Shown: positions 17,530-27,689, counted from the first letter of the stretch. The stretch is 64,000 nucleotides of DNA from Microbulbifer sp. HZ11 (GCF_000708675.1 NZ_JELR01000002.1:1690228-1754227), one strand, 5' to 3'. The notes: generated by a model from the sequence alone, not told the origin. Made by a program: numbers and translations.

Positions 17530-19667
17530 GTTCGCTTTCGGGGGATCGGCCGAGTTCAGATCCAGAGGAGGATCTTTTTGGCCACGCGCCTTTTGCAAGT
17601 AGTCTGGCCAACAGTATTCACAACTATGCCAGCAAGGAAGGGCTGGTGTTGGCACTTTATGGGCCTTGGGGTTCTGGAAAATCCACGGTGCTTTGTTATG
17701 TTCGCCACTACTTAGGGCAGCGTCCCGCAGAGCAACAGGCTGTAATCGTGACATTCAATCCATGGTGGTTCTCTGGTCAGGAAAACCTGGCTCGAGCCTT
17801 TTTGGGGCAGCTGCAAGCAGTACTACCGAGTAAGAGCGACAAGTTTAAAAAGCTTGGCGGCCTCCTTGGAGATTTCGCCGAGAGTATAGGTGGTCTAATT
17901 GACCTCTCTGGTGTCACGGGTGGAGCTGGCGGCAAGGTTGGAAAATTGATCGGTAGACTTGGAAAGTCAAAGCCGAAAGACGTTCCAGCAATCAAGTCAA
18001 AGATTAGTAAGATACTTGACGACGCCGGAAAGCGAATCCTCGTTGTGGTCGATGATATTGATCGCCTTGCACCGGAAGAAACCCGTCAGTTATTCACGGT
18101 TATCAAGGCGTTGGGAGATTTTCCCAATGTCATCTATTTGCTCGCGTTCGACAGAGAGGTGGCATCGCGAGCCATTGAGCAACAGAGTGGTTTGCCAGGA
18201 GAGCGCTATCTGGAGAAGATCGTTCAGGTACCCTTTGAGATTCCTCCCGTTGATCGTGTGGCTTTGCGGGCAGCTTTGTTTAAACGGTTGGATGAAATTC
18301 TGATTGAGACTCCAGACGGTCTCTTCGATAAAAGCTACTGGGTCAATACTTTCAATGACGGTATTGACACGTTGATCCAGGTTCCGCGTGACATCGTACG
18401 CTTCTCTAATACGTTGGCAGTAACGTATCCAGCTGTCCAGGGTGAGGTGAATCCAGTTGATTTCATTGCTCTGGAAGCGTTGCGAGTATTCATTCCGAAT
18501 CTATATGACACTATTCGAGCTAATTCAGAGAAATTTGCGGGTCATACGCCTAATGGTCGATCACAGGCCGATCGTCAGGTAGAGGAAAACTTTTATAACG
18601 GCTGGTCTGGTGATTTGCCTGGAAAATGGAGAGACGGCGTCGAAGCATTGATGGGACGCCTCTTTCCCAGGCTCGGTAGCATGGAGTATGGCGCGGAGTG
18701 GCTGGGAGAGTGGCGCAAGGATCTCCGAGTCTGTCATCCAGACCTATTTCCAATTTACTTCAGGCTGTCTTTGCCATCGGGCGCCGTGAGCCGAAGCAGG
18801 ATGGTCGAATTCATTGAGTCTATAGGTGATCCCGATGTCTTCAAGGCGCATTTGATTCAGGCCAAAGCGGACCGGCGACCCGATGGAATCTCTATGGCTA
18901 GGGAGATTCTGGAGCGCTTGATGGATTATGTCCAGGAGGACATCCCCTTGGACCGGGTGCCTTCATTTATCGAGGCGTTATTGGATGTCGGTGACCTGTT
19001 GATCGACCCTGCGGATGAAAGAGGAATGTTTGACCTCGGAAACGTTTCTCGTGTCTCACGCCCTGTCTACCACCTGTTGAAGCGGCTTGATGCCGAACAG
19101 CGCTTTGGAGTAATGGAAGCAGCTATTGGCAATGGTAGAGCTGTAGCCTGTCAAAGATATCTAATTAGAGCTCTTGACGAGGAAGCTTCCAAGGCGGCTG
19201 ACTCTTCTGTTGTGTCCTTGTTGGAGGCCGCAGAAGTTGAGCTTCTTAAATCGATCTGGATTGAACGAATTCGAGGGAATTCAAAGGAGTCTGAATTACT
19301 TGATCAAAAAGAATTGCCAGGAATTCTTGCGGCATGGCGGCTATGGGGTGGAGAGGAAGAGGTGCGTGAATGTTGCACTCGAGCGATAGAAGCCGATCAA
19401 GGTCTCTTTGAGTTACTAAATAAGTTTTTGCAGCATACGACATCTCAAACCGTTGGTGATTGGGCCGTTCGCCGTCAGCCACGTCTGAATCCTGCTTGGC
19501 TTGAGCAATATATAGATACCGAAGCTTGTGCAAGACGGCTATATGCCATTCGCGAGAACCAGCCTTTTCCCGAATGGGCTTCTGAAGCCGCCACACAATT
19601 CTTGACAGAGTACGAAATGATCAACTCCGGAATAGACCCGGAAGGTATTTATGCGTTCGATGAATGA
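17526..19667 (+). CDS. KAP-family P-loop NTPase embedded in DISARM operon
   Basis: 713 residues. Walker A GPWGSGKST near 45-53, the KAP-typical FNPWWFSGQ at about 77-85, and Walker B VVVDDIDRL near 170-178 followed by LFTVIKALGDFPNVIYLLAFD. Between A and B lies a Gly-rich moderately hydrophobic insert (about 115-145), where many KAP NTPases carry membrane helices; here it is weak. The C-terminal 400 residues are helical with no recognised domain. KAP NTPases are STAND-like ATPases often found in phage-exclusion settings. It is not one of the named DISARM core genes but is coupled to drmMI by ATGA and lies 12 bp before drmA, so I infer an accessory or variant subunit. Confidence 0.85.
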   Translation: MSSLSGDRPSSDPEEDLFGHAPFASSLANSIHNYASKEGLVLALYGPWGSGKSTVLCYVRHYLGQRPAEQQAVIVTFNPWWFSGQENLARAFLGQLQAVLPSKSDKFKKLGGLLGDFAESIGGLIDLSGVTGGAGGKVGKLIGRLGKSKPKDVPAIKSKISKILDDAGKRILVVVDDIDRLAPEETRQLFTVIKALGDFPNVIYLLAFDREVASRAIEQQSGLPGERYLEKIVQVPFEIPPVDRVALRAALFKRLDEILIETPDGLFDKSYWVNTFNDGIDTLIQVPRDIVRFSNTLAVTYPAVQGEVNPVDFIALEALRVFIPNLYDTIRANSEKFAGHTPNGRSQADRQVEENFYNGWSGDLPGKWRDGVEALMGRLFPRLGSMEYGAEWLGEWRKDLRVCHPDLFPIYFRLSLPSGAVSRSRMVEFIESIGDPDVFKAHLIQAKADRRPDGISMAREILERLMDYVQEDIPLDRVPSFIEALLDVGDLLIDPADERGMFDLGNVSRVSRPVYHLLKRLDAEQRFGVMEAAIGNGRAVACQRYLIRALDEEASKAADSSVVSLLEAAEVELLKSIWIERIRGNSKESELLDQKELPGILAAWRLWGGEEEVRECCTRAIEADQGLFELLNKFLQHTTSQTVGDWAVRRQPRLNPAWLEQYIDTEACARRLYAIRENQPFPEWASEAATQFLTEYEMINSGIDPEGIYAFDE

Positions 19668-19679
19668 AGGTTGACAAAT

Positions 19680-22600
19680 ATGATGGGCAACGAAAAAGGT
19701 GCAAATGCATGGTTGGCGATTGAAGTAGAGCCGAAGAATGGCTTTGCGCTTGATCGATATTCACTGTCCTTACCGGGCAGTCGAGCCAAGTATCAGGCCA
19801 TGCGCGAGGACGACTGGGTTTTAGTGCTCAGTGAATCCTTGCATGCCGTTGCTGTAGGTAAGCTATACCGAATTCGATCGACTCTCGAAGGCGCCACTCT
19901 CTATTTCGACAAGTACTTCGCATTCGATTCACCACAGCCTCTATCGGACGCATCCATTTCGACGCCCTCGAATCGTGTTTCTCGACTGGATTGGGCTGAT
20001 TTCATTGCGGGTCTGCCCAAGCTATCGGGAAAGACCATTGCCGAAGTGCCTCGCATCGAGGATCAAGCCTATATACGTGAGCTTTTGCAGCTGGCGGTGA
20101 TGGATGATCTCTTGGGGCCTGCCAACGGCCCCGAAGAAGAGATCGTGGACATGAGTGTTCGCGATCGGTATCTGGTGGGTAGGCTTGCGCCACGAGACAG
20201 TAAGAAAGAGGGCAGTATCGAAGGGCTGGATGGCCCTCTCGCCAATGAAGAGTCCGATGAGCCGGAAGAGATAATCGAGACCCTAGAGAAGAATGCTCCC
20301 AGTCGCTTGAGTCATGAGCCGGGAGCTGAGTTCAACTCCACGACGGGAAAGATCGAGGCGGAGGCCGATAGTGCCGACGAGATCGATGCGGCTAGTAATC
20401 AGTCATTGATTCCCTCCAGCATAGGCATCACTTTCTGTGTGAGCGGCGATGTGGATTCGATCGAGGTTGAGGCCCGCTGGGGACGTTACGAGAGGCTGTG
20501 GGAGCACGAACACCGGAAGATCGTCAACAAGAAGGTGAAGGACGCCGATGGGAATGTGGTTGGTGTCGAGCAAGAGGAAGTAAAGCCCAAGGTTTGGAAG
20601 CGTATTCCCTGTAGCGGCAGTATCACTCTGCCCATGCAAGCGGGGGCTGTGCCTCATCAGGCTCTGGACAACGATTACCCAGGGGTCCGGATCCAAGGCA
20701 ACATTCGGGAAAAGAATGCCAATGGTGACCGACTGATCACACTGTTCTTGGTGAATGCACAGGAAGAGCCCGATTCGAACAAGGACAGCGAGTGGTTGTT
20801 CCAGCCGGAAATTCAGATTCGGGCGCCGCAAGAATCTGAAGAAAAAGCGATCTTCCGGCGCAAGCCTATCTCACTTGATGATTCCGATGATCACGAGCGA
20901 AAAGCGTTGGAGATGATCTATCGGAAGAAGGTGGAGTTCGCCGTAGGGCACGGTGTTGCGATTCATGCAGTGGCTGATGTCGAAAACGTCGAGCACGCCA
21001 CCGAGGTTCGCACAGCGGTCATGCCCCAATACGAGGTACCTGTAACCGAGACTCCAGGGAAGAATCCCGAGGATCGCCAGGCCATGCGCGAGATGATCGA
21101 CAAGGGATATCTCGACATGGAGGTCCTGGCCAAATTGGATCGGGACGAGCTGGTGTCGGGATTGTCGATGTTGACGGATGACTACCAGTCATGGATCGCA
21201 GAGCAAGACCAGCGGATAGGTAGCGACGTCCTCGATTTTGACGAGGAGGCCAAAGAGACACTAGACAGGTGTAGAGCCATACATCGGCGTTTGGCGGAAG
21301 GCGTTCAGGTGCTAGCTGAAAACGATCACGCCCTGATGGCATTTCGTAATGCCAACCTGGCCATGGCGAGTCAACGCATCCGTAGTATGTATGCGCTGTC
21401 TCAGCGCAGAAAGAAATCAGAGAAGCTCGAGAAGTTTGAGAAGAGGGAAAACCGGTCATGGCGCCCATTCCAGTTGGCGTTCGTACTGTTGTCGATTCCG
21501 TCCTTGGCTGATCCGGCTCACAGTGATCGGACCCAGCCAATCGAAGCCTACGCAGATCTTCTGTGGTTCCCCACGGGTGGTGGTAAGACCGAAGCCTATT
21601 TGGGCGTTGCGGCATTCACGATGTTCATCCGCCGCTTACAAGGTAATTTGGGTGGCTATGACAGCAGTCGTGGTCTAGCTGTTGTCATGCGTTACACGTT
21701 GCGCCTCCTGACACTTCAGCAGTTCCAGCGCGCAACGACGCTGATCTGTGCCATGGAGGTCATGCGCCGTAACGCTGTAGACAATGGCGATCAGTCCCTG
21801 GGTACTGAGCCCTTCACCATCGGGCTGTGGGTCGGAAACAAAGTAACGCCGGGTACGACTGAAAAAAGTCACGAAGCAATCAAGAATATTCGGGATCCTG
21901 ATAAGTGGGATGCGGGGGCATCGTCCCCGGCACAGCTGACTAGTTGCCCGTGGTGTGGCGGTGAGGTGGCTCCAGGCCGTGATATCGAAGTGGATAAGGC
22001 GGCTGGTAGAACGACTATCTATTGTGGTGACAAGAAGAGTCACTGTGAATTTTCTCGTGGTAAATCAGCCATGCTTGATCACCCCGGGATACCGGTTCTG
22101 GTGGTGGATGACGAAATCTACCACCGCCCACCGACGATGATGATCGCGACGGTCGACAAGTTTGCCATGATGGCTTGGCGTGGTCAGGTGCGGACCCTGT
22201 TTGGCCGTGCCAATAGGGAGTGTCCGCGACACGGCTTGTTGTGGCCGGATGCCGATTGTGAAGGAAATCATCGGGCGGCGAGGCACCTGCCAGCAGCCAA
22301 AGTACGGCAAATCATGCCAATAAGACCGCCAGACTTGATCATTCAGGATGAGTTTCACCTTATAAGCGGTCCGTTGGGAACCATGGTGGGGCTATACGAG
22401 ACGGCGGTGGACGAGCTGTCCGCGTGGGATCTGGATGGCGAGCCTGTCAGGCCAAAGATCATTGCATCTACTGCAACCGTCCGTAAGGCGGCGGAACAAG
22501 TCAACGGCGTATTCATGCGCAAAGTGTCCGTCTTCCCGCCGCACGGCCTGGACATCGAAGACAACTTCTTCTCAGTGCAGCGCCCGATAGAGGAGCGGCC

Positions 22601-23738
22601 GGGCCGTCGTTACCTCGGTATTTGTTCTCCGGGTAGTTCACGCCCGGCCATGTTGATTCGTGTCTATACGGCGTTACTGACGGCCTCTCAAGAACTATTC
22701 GAACGCTTCGGCAGTGCGGCAGACCCTTACCTCACGACGGTTGGTTATTTCAACTCCCTGCGTGAGCTTGGCGGTATGAAGCGGCTTGCCGAGGACGATG
22801 TTCAAACGCGTTCCTATCGCGTGCAGATGAGCCTCGTCGACCGCCCAGGGTTGGCACAGCGGAGCGTAAACAACATCTGCGAATTGACCTCGCGTATCTC
22901 TAGTCATGACATCCCGAAGAATCTCGATCAACTGGAGGTCCAGTTCAAGACGAGACTTGATGCCACCAGCAACAAGTACGTCACCGATTGGAAGGAGGGG
23001 GATACGCGGGCGATCGACGTGGTATTAGCGACGAATATGCTGTCTGTGGGGGTCGACGTGAACCGTTTAGGCCTGATGGCAGTGAATGGGCAGCCAAAGG
23101 GTACGGCTGAATACATTCAGGCGACAAGCCGTGTAGGACGCCAGTCCCCGGGACTCGTGTGTACAGTGCTCACTTGGGCGCGCCCGCGAGATCTATCCCA
23201 TTACGAGACCTTCGAGCATTACCACGCAACCTTCTACAAGCACGTCGAAGCACAATCAGTTACCCCATTCTCACCCCGGGCTATGGATCGTGGTTTGACG
23301 GGGACAATGTTGAGTTTCATGCGGCTGGCCAATGAAAAGCTAAGCCCAATTCTGGGTGCTCAGGAGATGAAAAAACCAAGTGATCCTGAGCCGCAAGCAG
23401 CATTGCAGATACTGGCGTCTCGCGCGAAGAATGTAACGGAGCGAGAAGATATCGAAGAATTGGCCAAGAAAGAGATCAAGGATCGACTGGACGAATGGGC
23501 GAATGAGGCCAAAGTAGGCGGGCGAGATTTGGGTTATGAAAAACGAGGCCCCAAGAAGACCACCATTTATCCATTATTGAAACCGCCAGGTATCAAAGCC
23601 TGGGATGACTTTACGGTACCTATGTCGATGCGTGAGGTCGAGCCAGGAGTCAGACTTGTGATGAATACTGGAAAACTAACGGGTAACCCTCACTGGATGC
23701 CTAAGCCACCGCCTGCCGATCAAGAGGGTGACGAATGA
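19680..23738 (+). CDS. drmA: DISARM helicase DrmA
   Basis: 1352 residues. The helicase core occupies the C-terminal two thirds: PTGGGKTEA near 630, TTYRTL-type region MRYTLRLLTLQQF, DEFH near 890, TATVRKA, then ATNMLSVGVDVNRLG and QATSRVGR near 1150. A CPWCGGE...C-x-H zinc-ribbon insert lies near 755-790. The N-terminal 450 residues hold a DISARM-specific region. DrmA with DrmB forms the DNA-binding core complex of DISARM. ATG at 19680 (GAAGG 9 bases upstream) is preferred to the in-frame TTG at 19671. Its stop overlaps the drmB start (ATGA). Confidence 0.92.
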   Translation: MMGNEKGANAWLAIEVEPKNGFALDRYSLSLPGSRAKYQAMREDDWVLVLSESLHAVAVGKLYRIRSTLEGATLYFDKYFAFDSPQPLSDASISTPSNRVSRLDWADFIAGLPKLSGKTIAEVPRIEDQAYIRELLQLAVMDDLLGPANGPEEEIVDMSVRDRYLVGRLAPRDSKKEGSIEGLDGPLANEESDEPEEIIETLEKNAPSRLSHEPGAEFNSTTGKIEAEADSADEIDAASNQSLIPSSIGITFCVSGDVDSIEVEARWGRYERLWEHEHRKIVNKKVKDADGNVVGVEQEEVKPKVWKRIPCSGSITLPMQAGAVPHQALDNDYPGVRIQGNIREKNANGDRLITLFLVNAQEEPDSNKDSEWLFQPEIQIRAPQESEEKAIFRRKPISLDDSDDHERKALEMIYRKKVEFAVGHGVAIHAVADVENVEHATEVRTAVMPQYEVPVTETPGKNPEDRQAMREMIDKGYLDMEVLAKLDRDELVSGLSMLTDDYQSWIAEQDQRIGSDVLDFDEEAKETLDRCRAIHRRLAEGVQVLAENDHALMAFRNANLAMASQRIRSMYALSQRRKKSEKLEKFEKRENRSWRPFQLAFVLLSIPSLADPAHSDRTQPIEAYADLLWFPTGGGKTEAYLGVAAFTMFIRRLQGNLGGYDSSRGLAVVMRYTLRLLTLQQFQRATTLICAMEVMRRNAVDNGDQSLGTEPFTIGLWVGNKVTPGTTEKSHEAIKNIRDPDKWDAGASSPAQLTSCPWCGGEVAPGRDIEVDKAAGRTTIYCGDKKSHCEFSRGKSAMLDHPGIPVLVVDDEIYHRPPTMMIATVDKFAMMAWRGQVRTLFGRANRECPRHGLLWPDADCEGNHRAARHLPAAKVRQIMPIRPPDLIIQDEFHLISGPLGTMVGLYETAVDELSAWDLDGEPVRPKIIASTATVRKAAEQVNGVFMRKVSVFPPHGLDIEDNFFSVQRPIEERPGRRYLGICSPGSSRPAMLIRVYTALLTASQELFERFGSAADPYLTTVGYFNSLRELGGMKRLAEDDVQTRSYRVQMSLVDRPGLAQRSVNNICELTSRISSHDIPKNLDQLEVQFKTRLDATSNKYVTDWKEGDTRAIDVVLATNMLSVGVDVNRLGLMAVNGQPKGTAEYIQATSRVGRQSPGLVCTVLTWARPRDLSHYETFEHYHATFYKHVEAQSVTPFSPRAMDRGLTGTMLSFMRLANEKLSPILGAQEMKKPSDPEPQAALQILASRAKNVTEREDIEELAKKEIKDRLDEWANEAKVGGRDLGYEKRGPKKTTIYPLLKPPGIKAWDDFTVPMSMREVEPGVRLVMNTGKLTGNPHWMPKPPPADQEGDE

Positions 23739-25594
23739 TGCATACCGAAAAGTACCCAGTGGGCGAAGTGAGACCTAGCCAATTACTTTGGACCTATGGC
23801 CCGGGGGCCCTAATAGACTTGCCGAGCCTTTCAGTAATAACGCAGGGAATCGACAAGTGGGACAGGGACCGCTGTCGGCCGGTGGAAGAGGCTCGACTGC
23901 TATCTGCTGTACGAAAGATCCTTGGTGAACAGGTTGAAACTCTACGAATTCCACCATTCCACAAATCTGAGAATGTGGATCCATACTCGGCCGAGGCGCG
24001 GATAGGTGTACCTGTCCGGCCTTTCCCCAGATGGCTTCGTTGCGTCAAGTGTGGGTTGTTGTCTGAATTTGATGTCGGTCTGTTTGACCTGAAAGAGAGC
24101 CTTTATCGACCAGAACAAACACGCTTCGTGCACAAGGGCTGCACCGGATCAAAAGGCGATAAGCCCGCAAGAGATGCCGATGCGGTTCCTGCCCGTTTCC
24201 TGTTGGCATGCCGCAATGGACATCTTGATGACTTTCCATGGCATTACTTTGTACATAGTGGGCCCTCAGATTGTAAAGGAACCCTGCGATTCTTCGAGAG
24301 CGGTGCGTCGCTACAAACAGAAAACCTGAAAGTGCAGTGTGATGCATGCGGAGCGTCGAGAAATATGGCGCGTGCGTTTGGCAAGCAGGGTGCGGAAAAC
24401 CTGCCTAGTTGCCGCGGTAGGCATCCTCACTTAGGAACTTTCGAAGCTGGTTGTGATGAGGATTCTCGTGCTGTATTGCTGGGGGCAACCAATGCTTGGT
24501 TTCCAGTCACATTGTCGGCACTTGCCATTCCGCTGACGAGGAACCCTATTTCACAGCTCGTTCAGGATGGCTGGAATTACTTCGAGGACGCTGAGTCGGC
24601 AGATGAAGTAAAGACCATAGTCAAGACGCTTAAGAAGACCAGCGCATTACCTGGAATCGAGAAACACGAGCCAAAAGACATTTGGGTTATCGTGAAACTG
24701 ATACAGGAAGGTCAGAAAGAAGAGACTGTATCGGAGGCCGACATCAAGGGCCCGGAGTGGGAAGTTCTGACCAATCCAAATCCTCCGACAGATTGGCCGC
24801 ACTTTCTGAGCCGTAGCGTTGAAGCTCCTCGCGCCTACAGACATAAAATTAAGAAAGTCCTATTGCTGGAAAGGCTCAGGGAAGTCAATGCGCTGATTGG
24901 ATTTACTCGAGTGGAGGCTCAAGAAGGAGCCGCAGGTGCTGAAGGTGGTCCAGACATGGCAAAACTGTGCCAGTCTCCGCCTGACTGGGTGCCTGCGACT
25001 CAAGTGCATGGCGAAGGAGTATTCATTCAGTTCCATGAGGAGGAGCTGAAGCGCTGGGAAAGTCTGGATGCCGTCAAAAAGATTAGTGGAAAGATATTTG
25101 AAGGCCATAAAGGCTGGCGAACGCAAAGAAAGCTTGAGCCGAACGATGATTTTCCCGGTATTCGCTATGTCATGTTGCATACACTCGCACACCTTTTGAT
25201 CCGCGAGCTTGCTCTCGAATGCGGGTACAACGCGGCAAGTATCAGAGAGCGTATCTATGCTGACATCAGCGGTGACACTCCCCAGGCTGGAATCCTGATC
25301 TACACCGCTGCTGCTGATTCAGATGGGACGCTAGGTGGTTTGGTCGATCTTGGTGAGCCCAGGAGCTTGGGGCGACTGCTAGATCAGGCATTGAACCGAG
25401 CCAGGATTTGCTCCTCTGACCCCCTGTGCTCCGAACACCACCCCGGAAAAGATCAATCATTGCACGCCGCCGCCTGCCATGCCTGCAGTTTTGTATCCGA
25501 GACGTCTTGTGAGCGTGGAAACCGCTATCTTGATCGAACTCTCATTGTTCCTACCTTGGAACGGTCGGACGCCGCGTTCTTTGGTGACAATTGA
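23735..25594 (+). CDS. drmB: DISARM DUF1998 protein DrmB
   Basis: 619 residues. The opening EVRPSQLLWTYGPGALIDLP is the characteristic DrmB start. Cysteine pairs CVKCG, CDACG and a C-terminal cluster CSSDPLC...CHACSFVSETSC form probable zinc sites; the last is the DUF1998 signature. In characterised DISARM, DrmB partners DrmA and is needed for protection. The frame starts inside the drmA stop codon (23735-23738), with two consecutive ATGs. Length is normal for the family and nothing is broken. Confidence 0.93.
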   Translation: MMHTEKYPVGEVRPSQLLWTYGPGALIDLPSLSVITQGIDKWDRDRCRPVEEARLLSAVRKILGEQVETLRIPPFHKSENVDPYSAEARIGVPVRPFPRWLRCVKCGLLSEFDVGLFDLKESLYRPEQTRFVHKGCTGSKGDKPARDADAVPARFLLACRNGHLDDFPWHYFVHSGPSDCKGTLRFFESGASLQTENLKVQCDACGASRNMARAFGKQGAENLPSCRGRHPHLGTFEAGCDEDSRAVLLGATNAWFPVTLSALAIPLTRNPISQLVQDGWNYFEDAESADEVKTIVKTLKKTSALPGIEKHEPKDIWVIVKLIQEGQKEETVSEADIKGPEWEVLTNPNPPTDWPHFLSRSVEAPRAYRHKIKKVLLLERLREVNALIGFTRVEAQEGAAGAEGGPDMAKLCQSPPDWVPATQVHGEGVFIQFHEEELKRWESLDAVKKISGKIFEGHKGWRTQRKLEPNDDFPGIRYVMLHTLAHLLIRELALECGYNAASIRERIYADISGDTPQAGILIYTAAADSDGTLGGLVDLGEPRSLGRLLDQALNRARICSSDPLCSEHHPGKDQSLHAAACHACSFVSETSCERGNRYLDRTLIVPTLERSDAAFFGDN

Positions 25595-25595
25595 G

Positions 25596-26363
25596 ATGGA
25601 ATCATTATTGAAGTCAGTCAATGACTTTGTACGCGATGTTCCTCAGGCAAGAGTGAATTCAATTGCAGCGAAAGTTTCAAGCCTGACCTCACAGCAGTTG
25701 GCAAAGACACCGCATGACTGGCTGACCACTGCGCATTCCAAAACGCGGTTTGACAGAGTTATAAGTGCTTGGAAATGTTCAGGTATATCTGGTCGAGAGT
25801 TGGCGGGTTTGTTGCGCGGAGCTAGCTATTCCTACCATGTAGCAAAACGTGAAGTGGAGGTGGAGTTAATCTGGACGGGCCCCAAGACCCCGTTGATGGC
25901 AACACGTCGAACTGAGCAGGCTTTGCTTGAAGTGATAGATTTTGCCAAGTCTTCGTTGTTTTTAACGAGTTTCGTTGCTTACAAAGTGCCATCCATCGTG
26001 CTAGCGATAGAGCATGCAATTCAGAGAGGTGTGAAGGTCTCAATTTTGCTCGAATCTTCTGACCAACATGGTGGGACAATAACCATTGATGCGATTGGCG
26101 AAATGCGAAAGCATTTGCCAGGAGTAAATTTGTACTATTGGGCGATTAAAGAAAATGAGTTCGAAGGGGCGAAGGTGCATGCCAAAGTAGCTGTTGCTGA
26201 TGGGGTGAAGTGTTTTATCTCTAGCGCAAACCTTACAGGGCACGCAATGGAGAAGAATATGGAAGCTGGTGTAATAGTTGATGGTGGCAGTACCCCAAAG
26301 CACTTGCATCGCCACCTCAATGCTCTTGTCGAAACAAATGTTATAGAAATTGTTAATCGCTAG
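25596..26363 (+). CDS. drmC: DISARM phospholipase-D-like protein DrmC
   Basis: 255 residues from ATG 25596, one base after the drmB stop; a longer open frame from 25479 overlaps drmB and is not used. The PLD half-motif HAKVAVAD near residue 194 is followed by SSANLTGHAMEKNMEAG, the typical HxK...(N/S)...E pattern; only one clear HKD half is visible, so an active site would need dimerisation or a diverged first half. PLD-family nucleases hydrolyse phosphodiesters. DrmC is a conserved DISARM core gene and closes the operon. No terminator is obvious before the IS element. Confidence 0.92.
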   Translation: MESLLKSVNDFVRDVPQARVNSIAAKVSSLTSQQLAKTPHDWLTTAHSKTRFDRVISAWKCSGISGRELAGLLRGASYSYHVAKREVEVELIWTGPKTPLMATRRTEQALLEVIDFAKSSLFLTSFVAYKVPSIVLAIEHAIQRGVKVSILLESSDQHGGTITIDAIGEMRKHLPGVNLYYWAIKENEFEGAKVHAKVAVADGVKCFISSANLTGHAMEKNMEAGVIVDGGSTPKHLHRHLNALVETNVIEIVNR

Positions 26364-26496
26364 CTCGAATTCCGGGAAAAGTGGACCTCTATTGATTGCT
26401 GAATTTTCCCTTGGGAGCCAAAATTCTTGGATGAAACGCTTCGGAAACTAGAATCGAAGCTCCGTGGAAATTTGAAAAATAGGCCTTCACATGTAG

Positions 26497-26517
26497 TAGT
26501 TCAGACTTGATCTGACA
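26497..26517 (+). repeat. IS481 terminal inverted repeat (left)
   Basis: Begins TAGTTCAGAC and ends ATCTGACA; matches the reverse complement of 27669-27689 at 18 of 21 positions. Confidence 0.7.
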
Positions 26518-26555
26518 GTTACCGGTTTTTCGGAAGGTGTTCTGTCAGGTCAGGT

Positions 26556-27591
26556 TCAGTTTACGAACTTTTCCATCCAGATCTTTTTGCCATCCTCGAG
26601 CATCTGCATTGGAGTCCGGCCACAGCACTTCTTGCCCTGATGAGTGCGGTCATTATTGTAGTACGCAAGCCATTCGTCCAGATCCGCCTGTAGTTCTTCG
26701 ATCGACCCGTAAATCTTGCGTCGTAATGAGGGCTGGTAGAACTCTTGCAGTATCGTTTTATGGAAGCGCATCACAGATGCCATTGGTTTGCGGGTGACGA
26801 GCCTTCGTCTTTGTATGCTCGATCTCATTCACGCTCAGATACAGCTGGTAATCGTGCTGTTCCAGCTTGCCACAGTATTCCGTGCCGCGGTCGGTGAGGA
26901 TGCGTAATACAGGCAGATCCTGAGCAGCATAAAACGGCAATACACGGTCATTCAGTAGGTCTGCAGCAGTGATTGGCGTCTTGGTCGTGTACAGCTTACA
27001 GTGCGCGACCTTCGCATAGGTATCGACATAAGTCTGCTGATATACGCGGCCAACGCCTTTGAATGTCCCGACATAGAAGGTGTCTTGCGAGCCCAGATAA
27101 CCCGGGTGCTGGGTTTCAATCTCACCACAGGCCTCGTCGTCATGACGTTTGCGCTCTAGAGCCTGCACCTGGGATTCTGTGAGGATCAGTCCTTCCTCAG
27201 CAACCTTGGCTTCCAGCGCCTTCAAACGAAGCTTGAAGTTAGCCAAGTCATGCCGCAGCCAGATGCTTCGAACACCACTTGGTGAGACAAATACACCGCG
27301 CTTGCGCAGCTCGTTGGATACCCGCACCTGACCGTGAGCGGGCTCCTCTACGGCATATGCCAGCACCGCTTCCTCGATAGCAGAATCAACGCGATTCTTG
27401 TGATTTGGTACTCGCCGGTTCTTCTCCAGCAACGCATCCACGCCGCCACTGGAAACCGCCTCTTTGTACCGATAAAAGGTATCTCGCGACACACCGAGCA
27501 TCTTGCAGGCTTTGGAGATGTTACCGAGTTCTTCCGCCAGATTGAGCAGTCCGGTCTTGTGTTTAATGATGCGATCGTTAGTATGGATCAT
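26556..27591 (-). pseudogene. Frameshifted IS481-family transposase
   Basis: Reading from ATG 27591, residues 1-273 give the helix-turn-helix part (KACKMLGVSRDTFYRY) and the DDE integrase core (TDRGTEYCGKLEQHDY) up to PQTNGIC; an extra base near 26770 then shifts the frame, and the rest (RFHKTILQEFYQ to GRTPMQMLEDGKKIW) continues in the next frame to a stop at 26556. With the one base removed the protein would be a normal full-length transposase of about 345 residues. The catalytic Glu falls after the shift, so the truncated product should be inactive. Confidence 0.88.
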
Positions 27592-27668
27592 GGGGTTTAT
27601 CCTTGGTTTTGACTTTGGGTTTAGGCACCTTCATCAAAACCGGTAAACCCCTTCTTTTCAAGGAGATG

Positions 27669-27689
27669 TGTCAGATTTGGTCTGAACTA
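27669..27689 (-). repeat. IS481 terminal inverted repeat (right)
   Basis: Partner of 26497-26517; on the minus strand it begins TAGTTCAGAC and ends ATCTGACA. Confidence 0.7.

Larger units (their letters stand above)
26497..27689 (-). mobile_element. IS481-family insertion sequence, inactivated
   Basis: About 1.2 kb with terminal inverted repeats (26497-26517 and 27669-27689) flanking a single DDE transposase gene on the minus strand. The exact outer ends and target duplication are not clear. It sits between drmC and the second recombinase module. The transposase is frameshifted, so the copy is probably dead unless complemented. Confidence 0.8.

Noticed and set aside
25479..25595. Longer start for drmC
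   Set aside because: Would overlap drmB by 116 bp in a frame that reads as shadow; ATG 25596 abuts the drmB stop.
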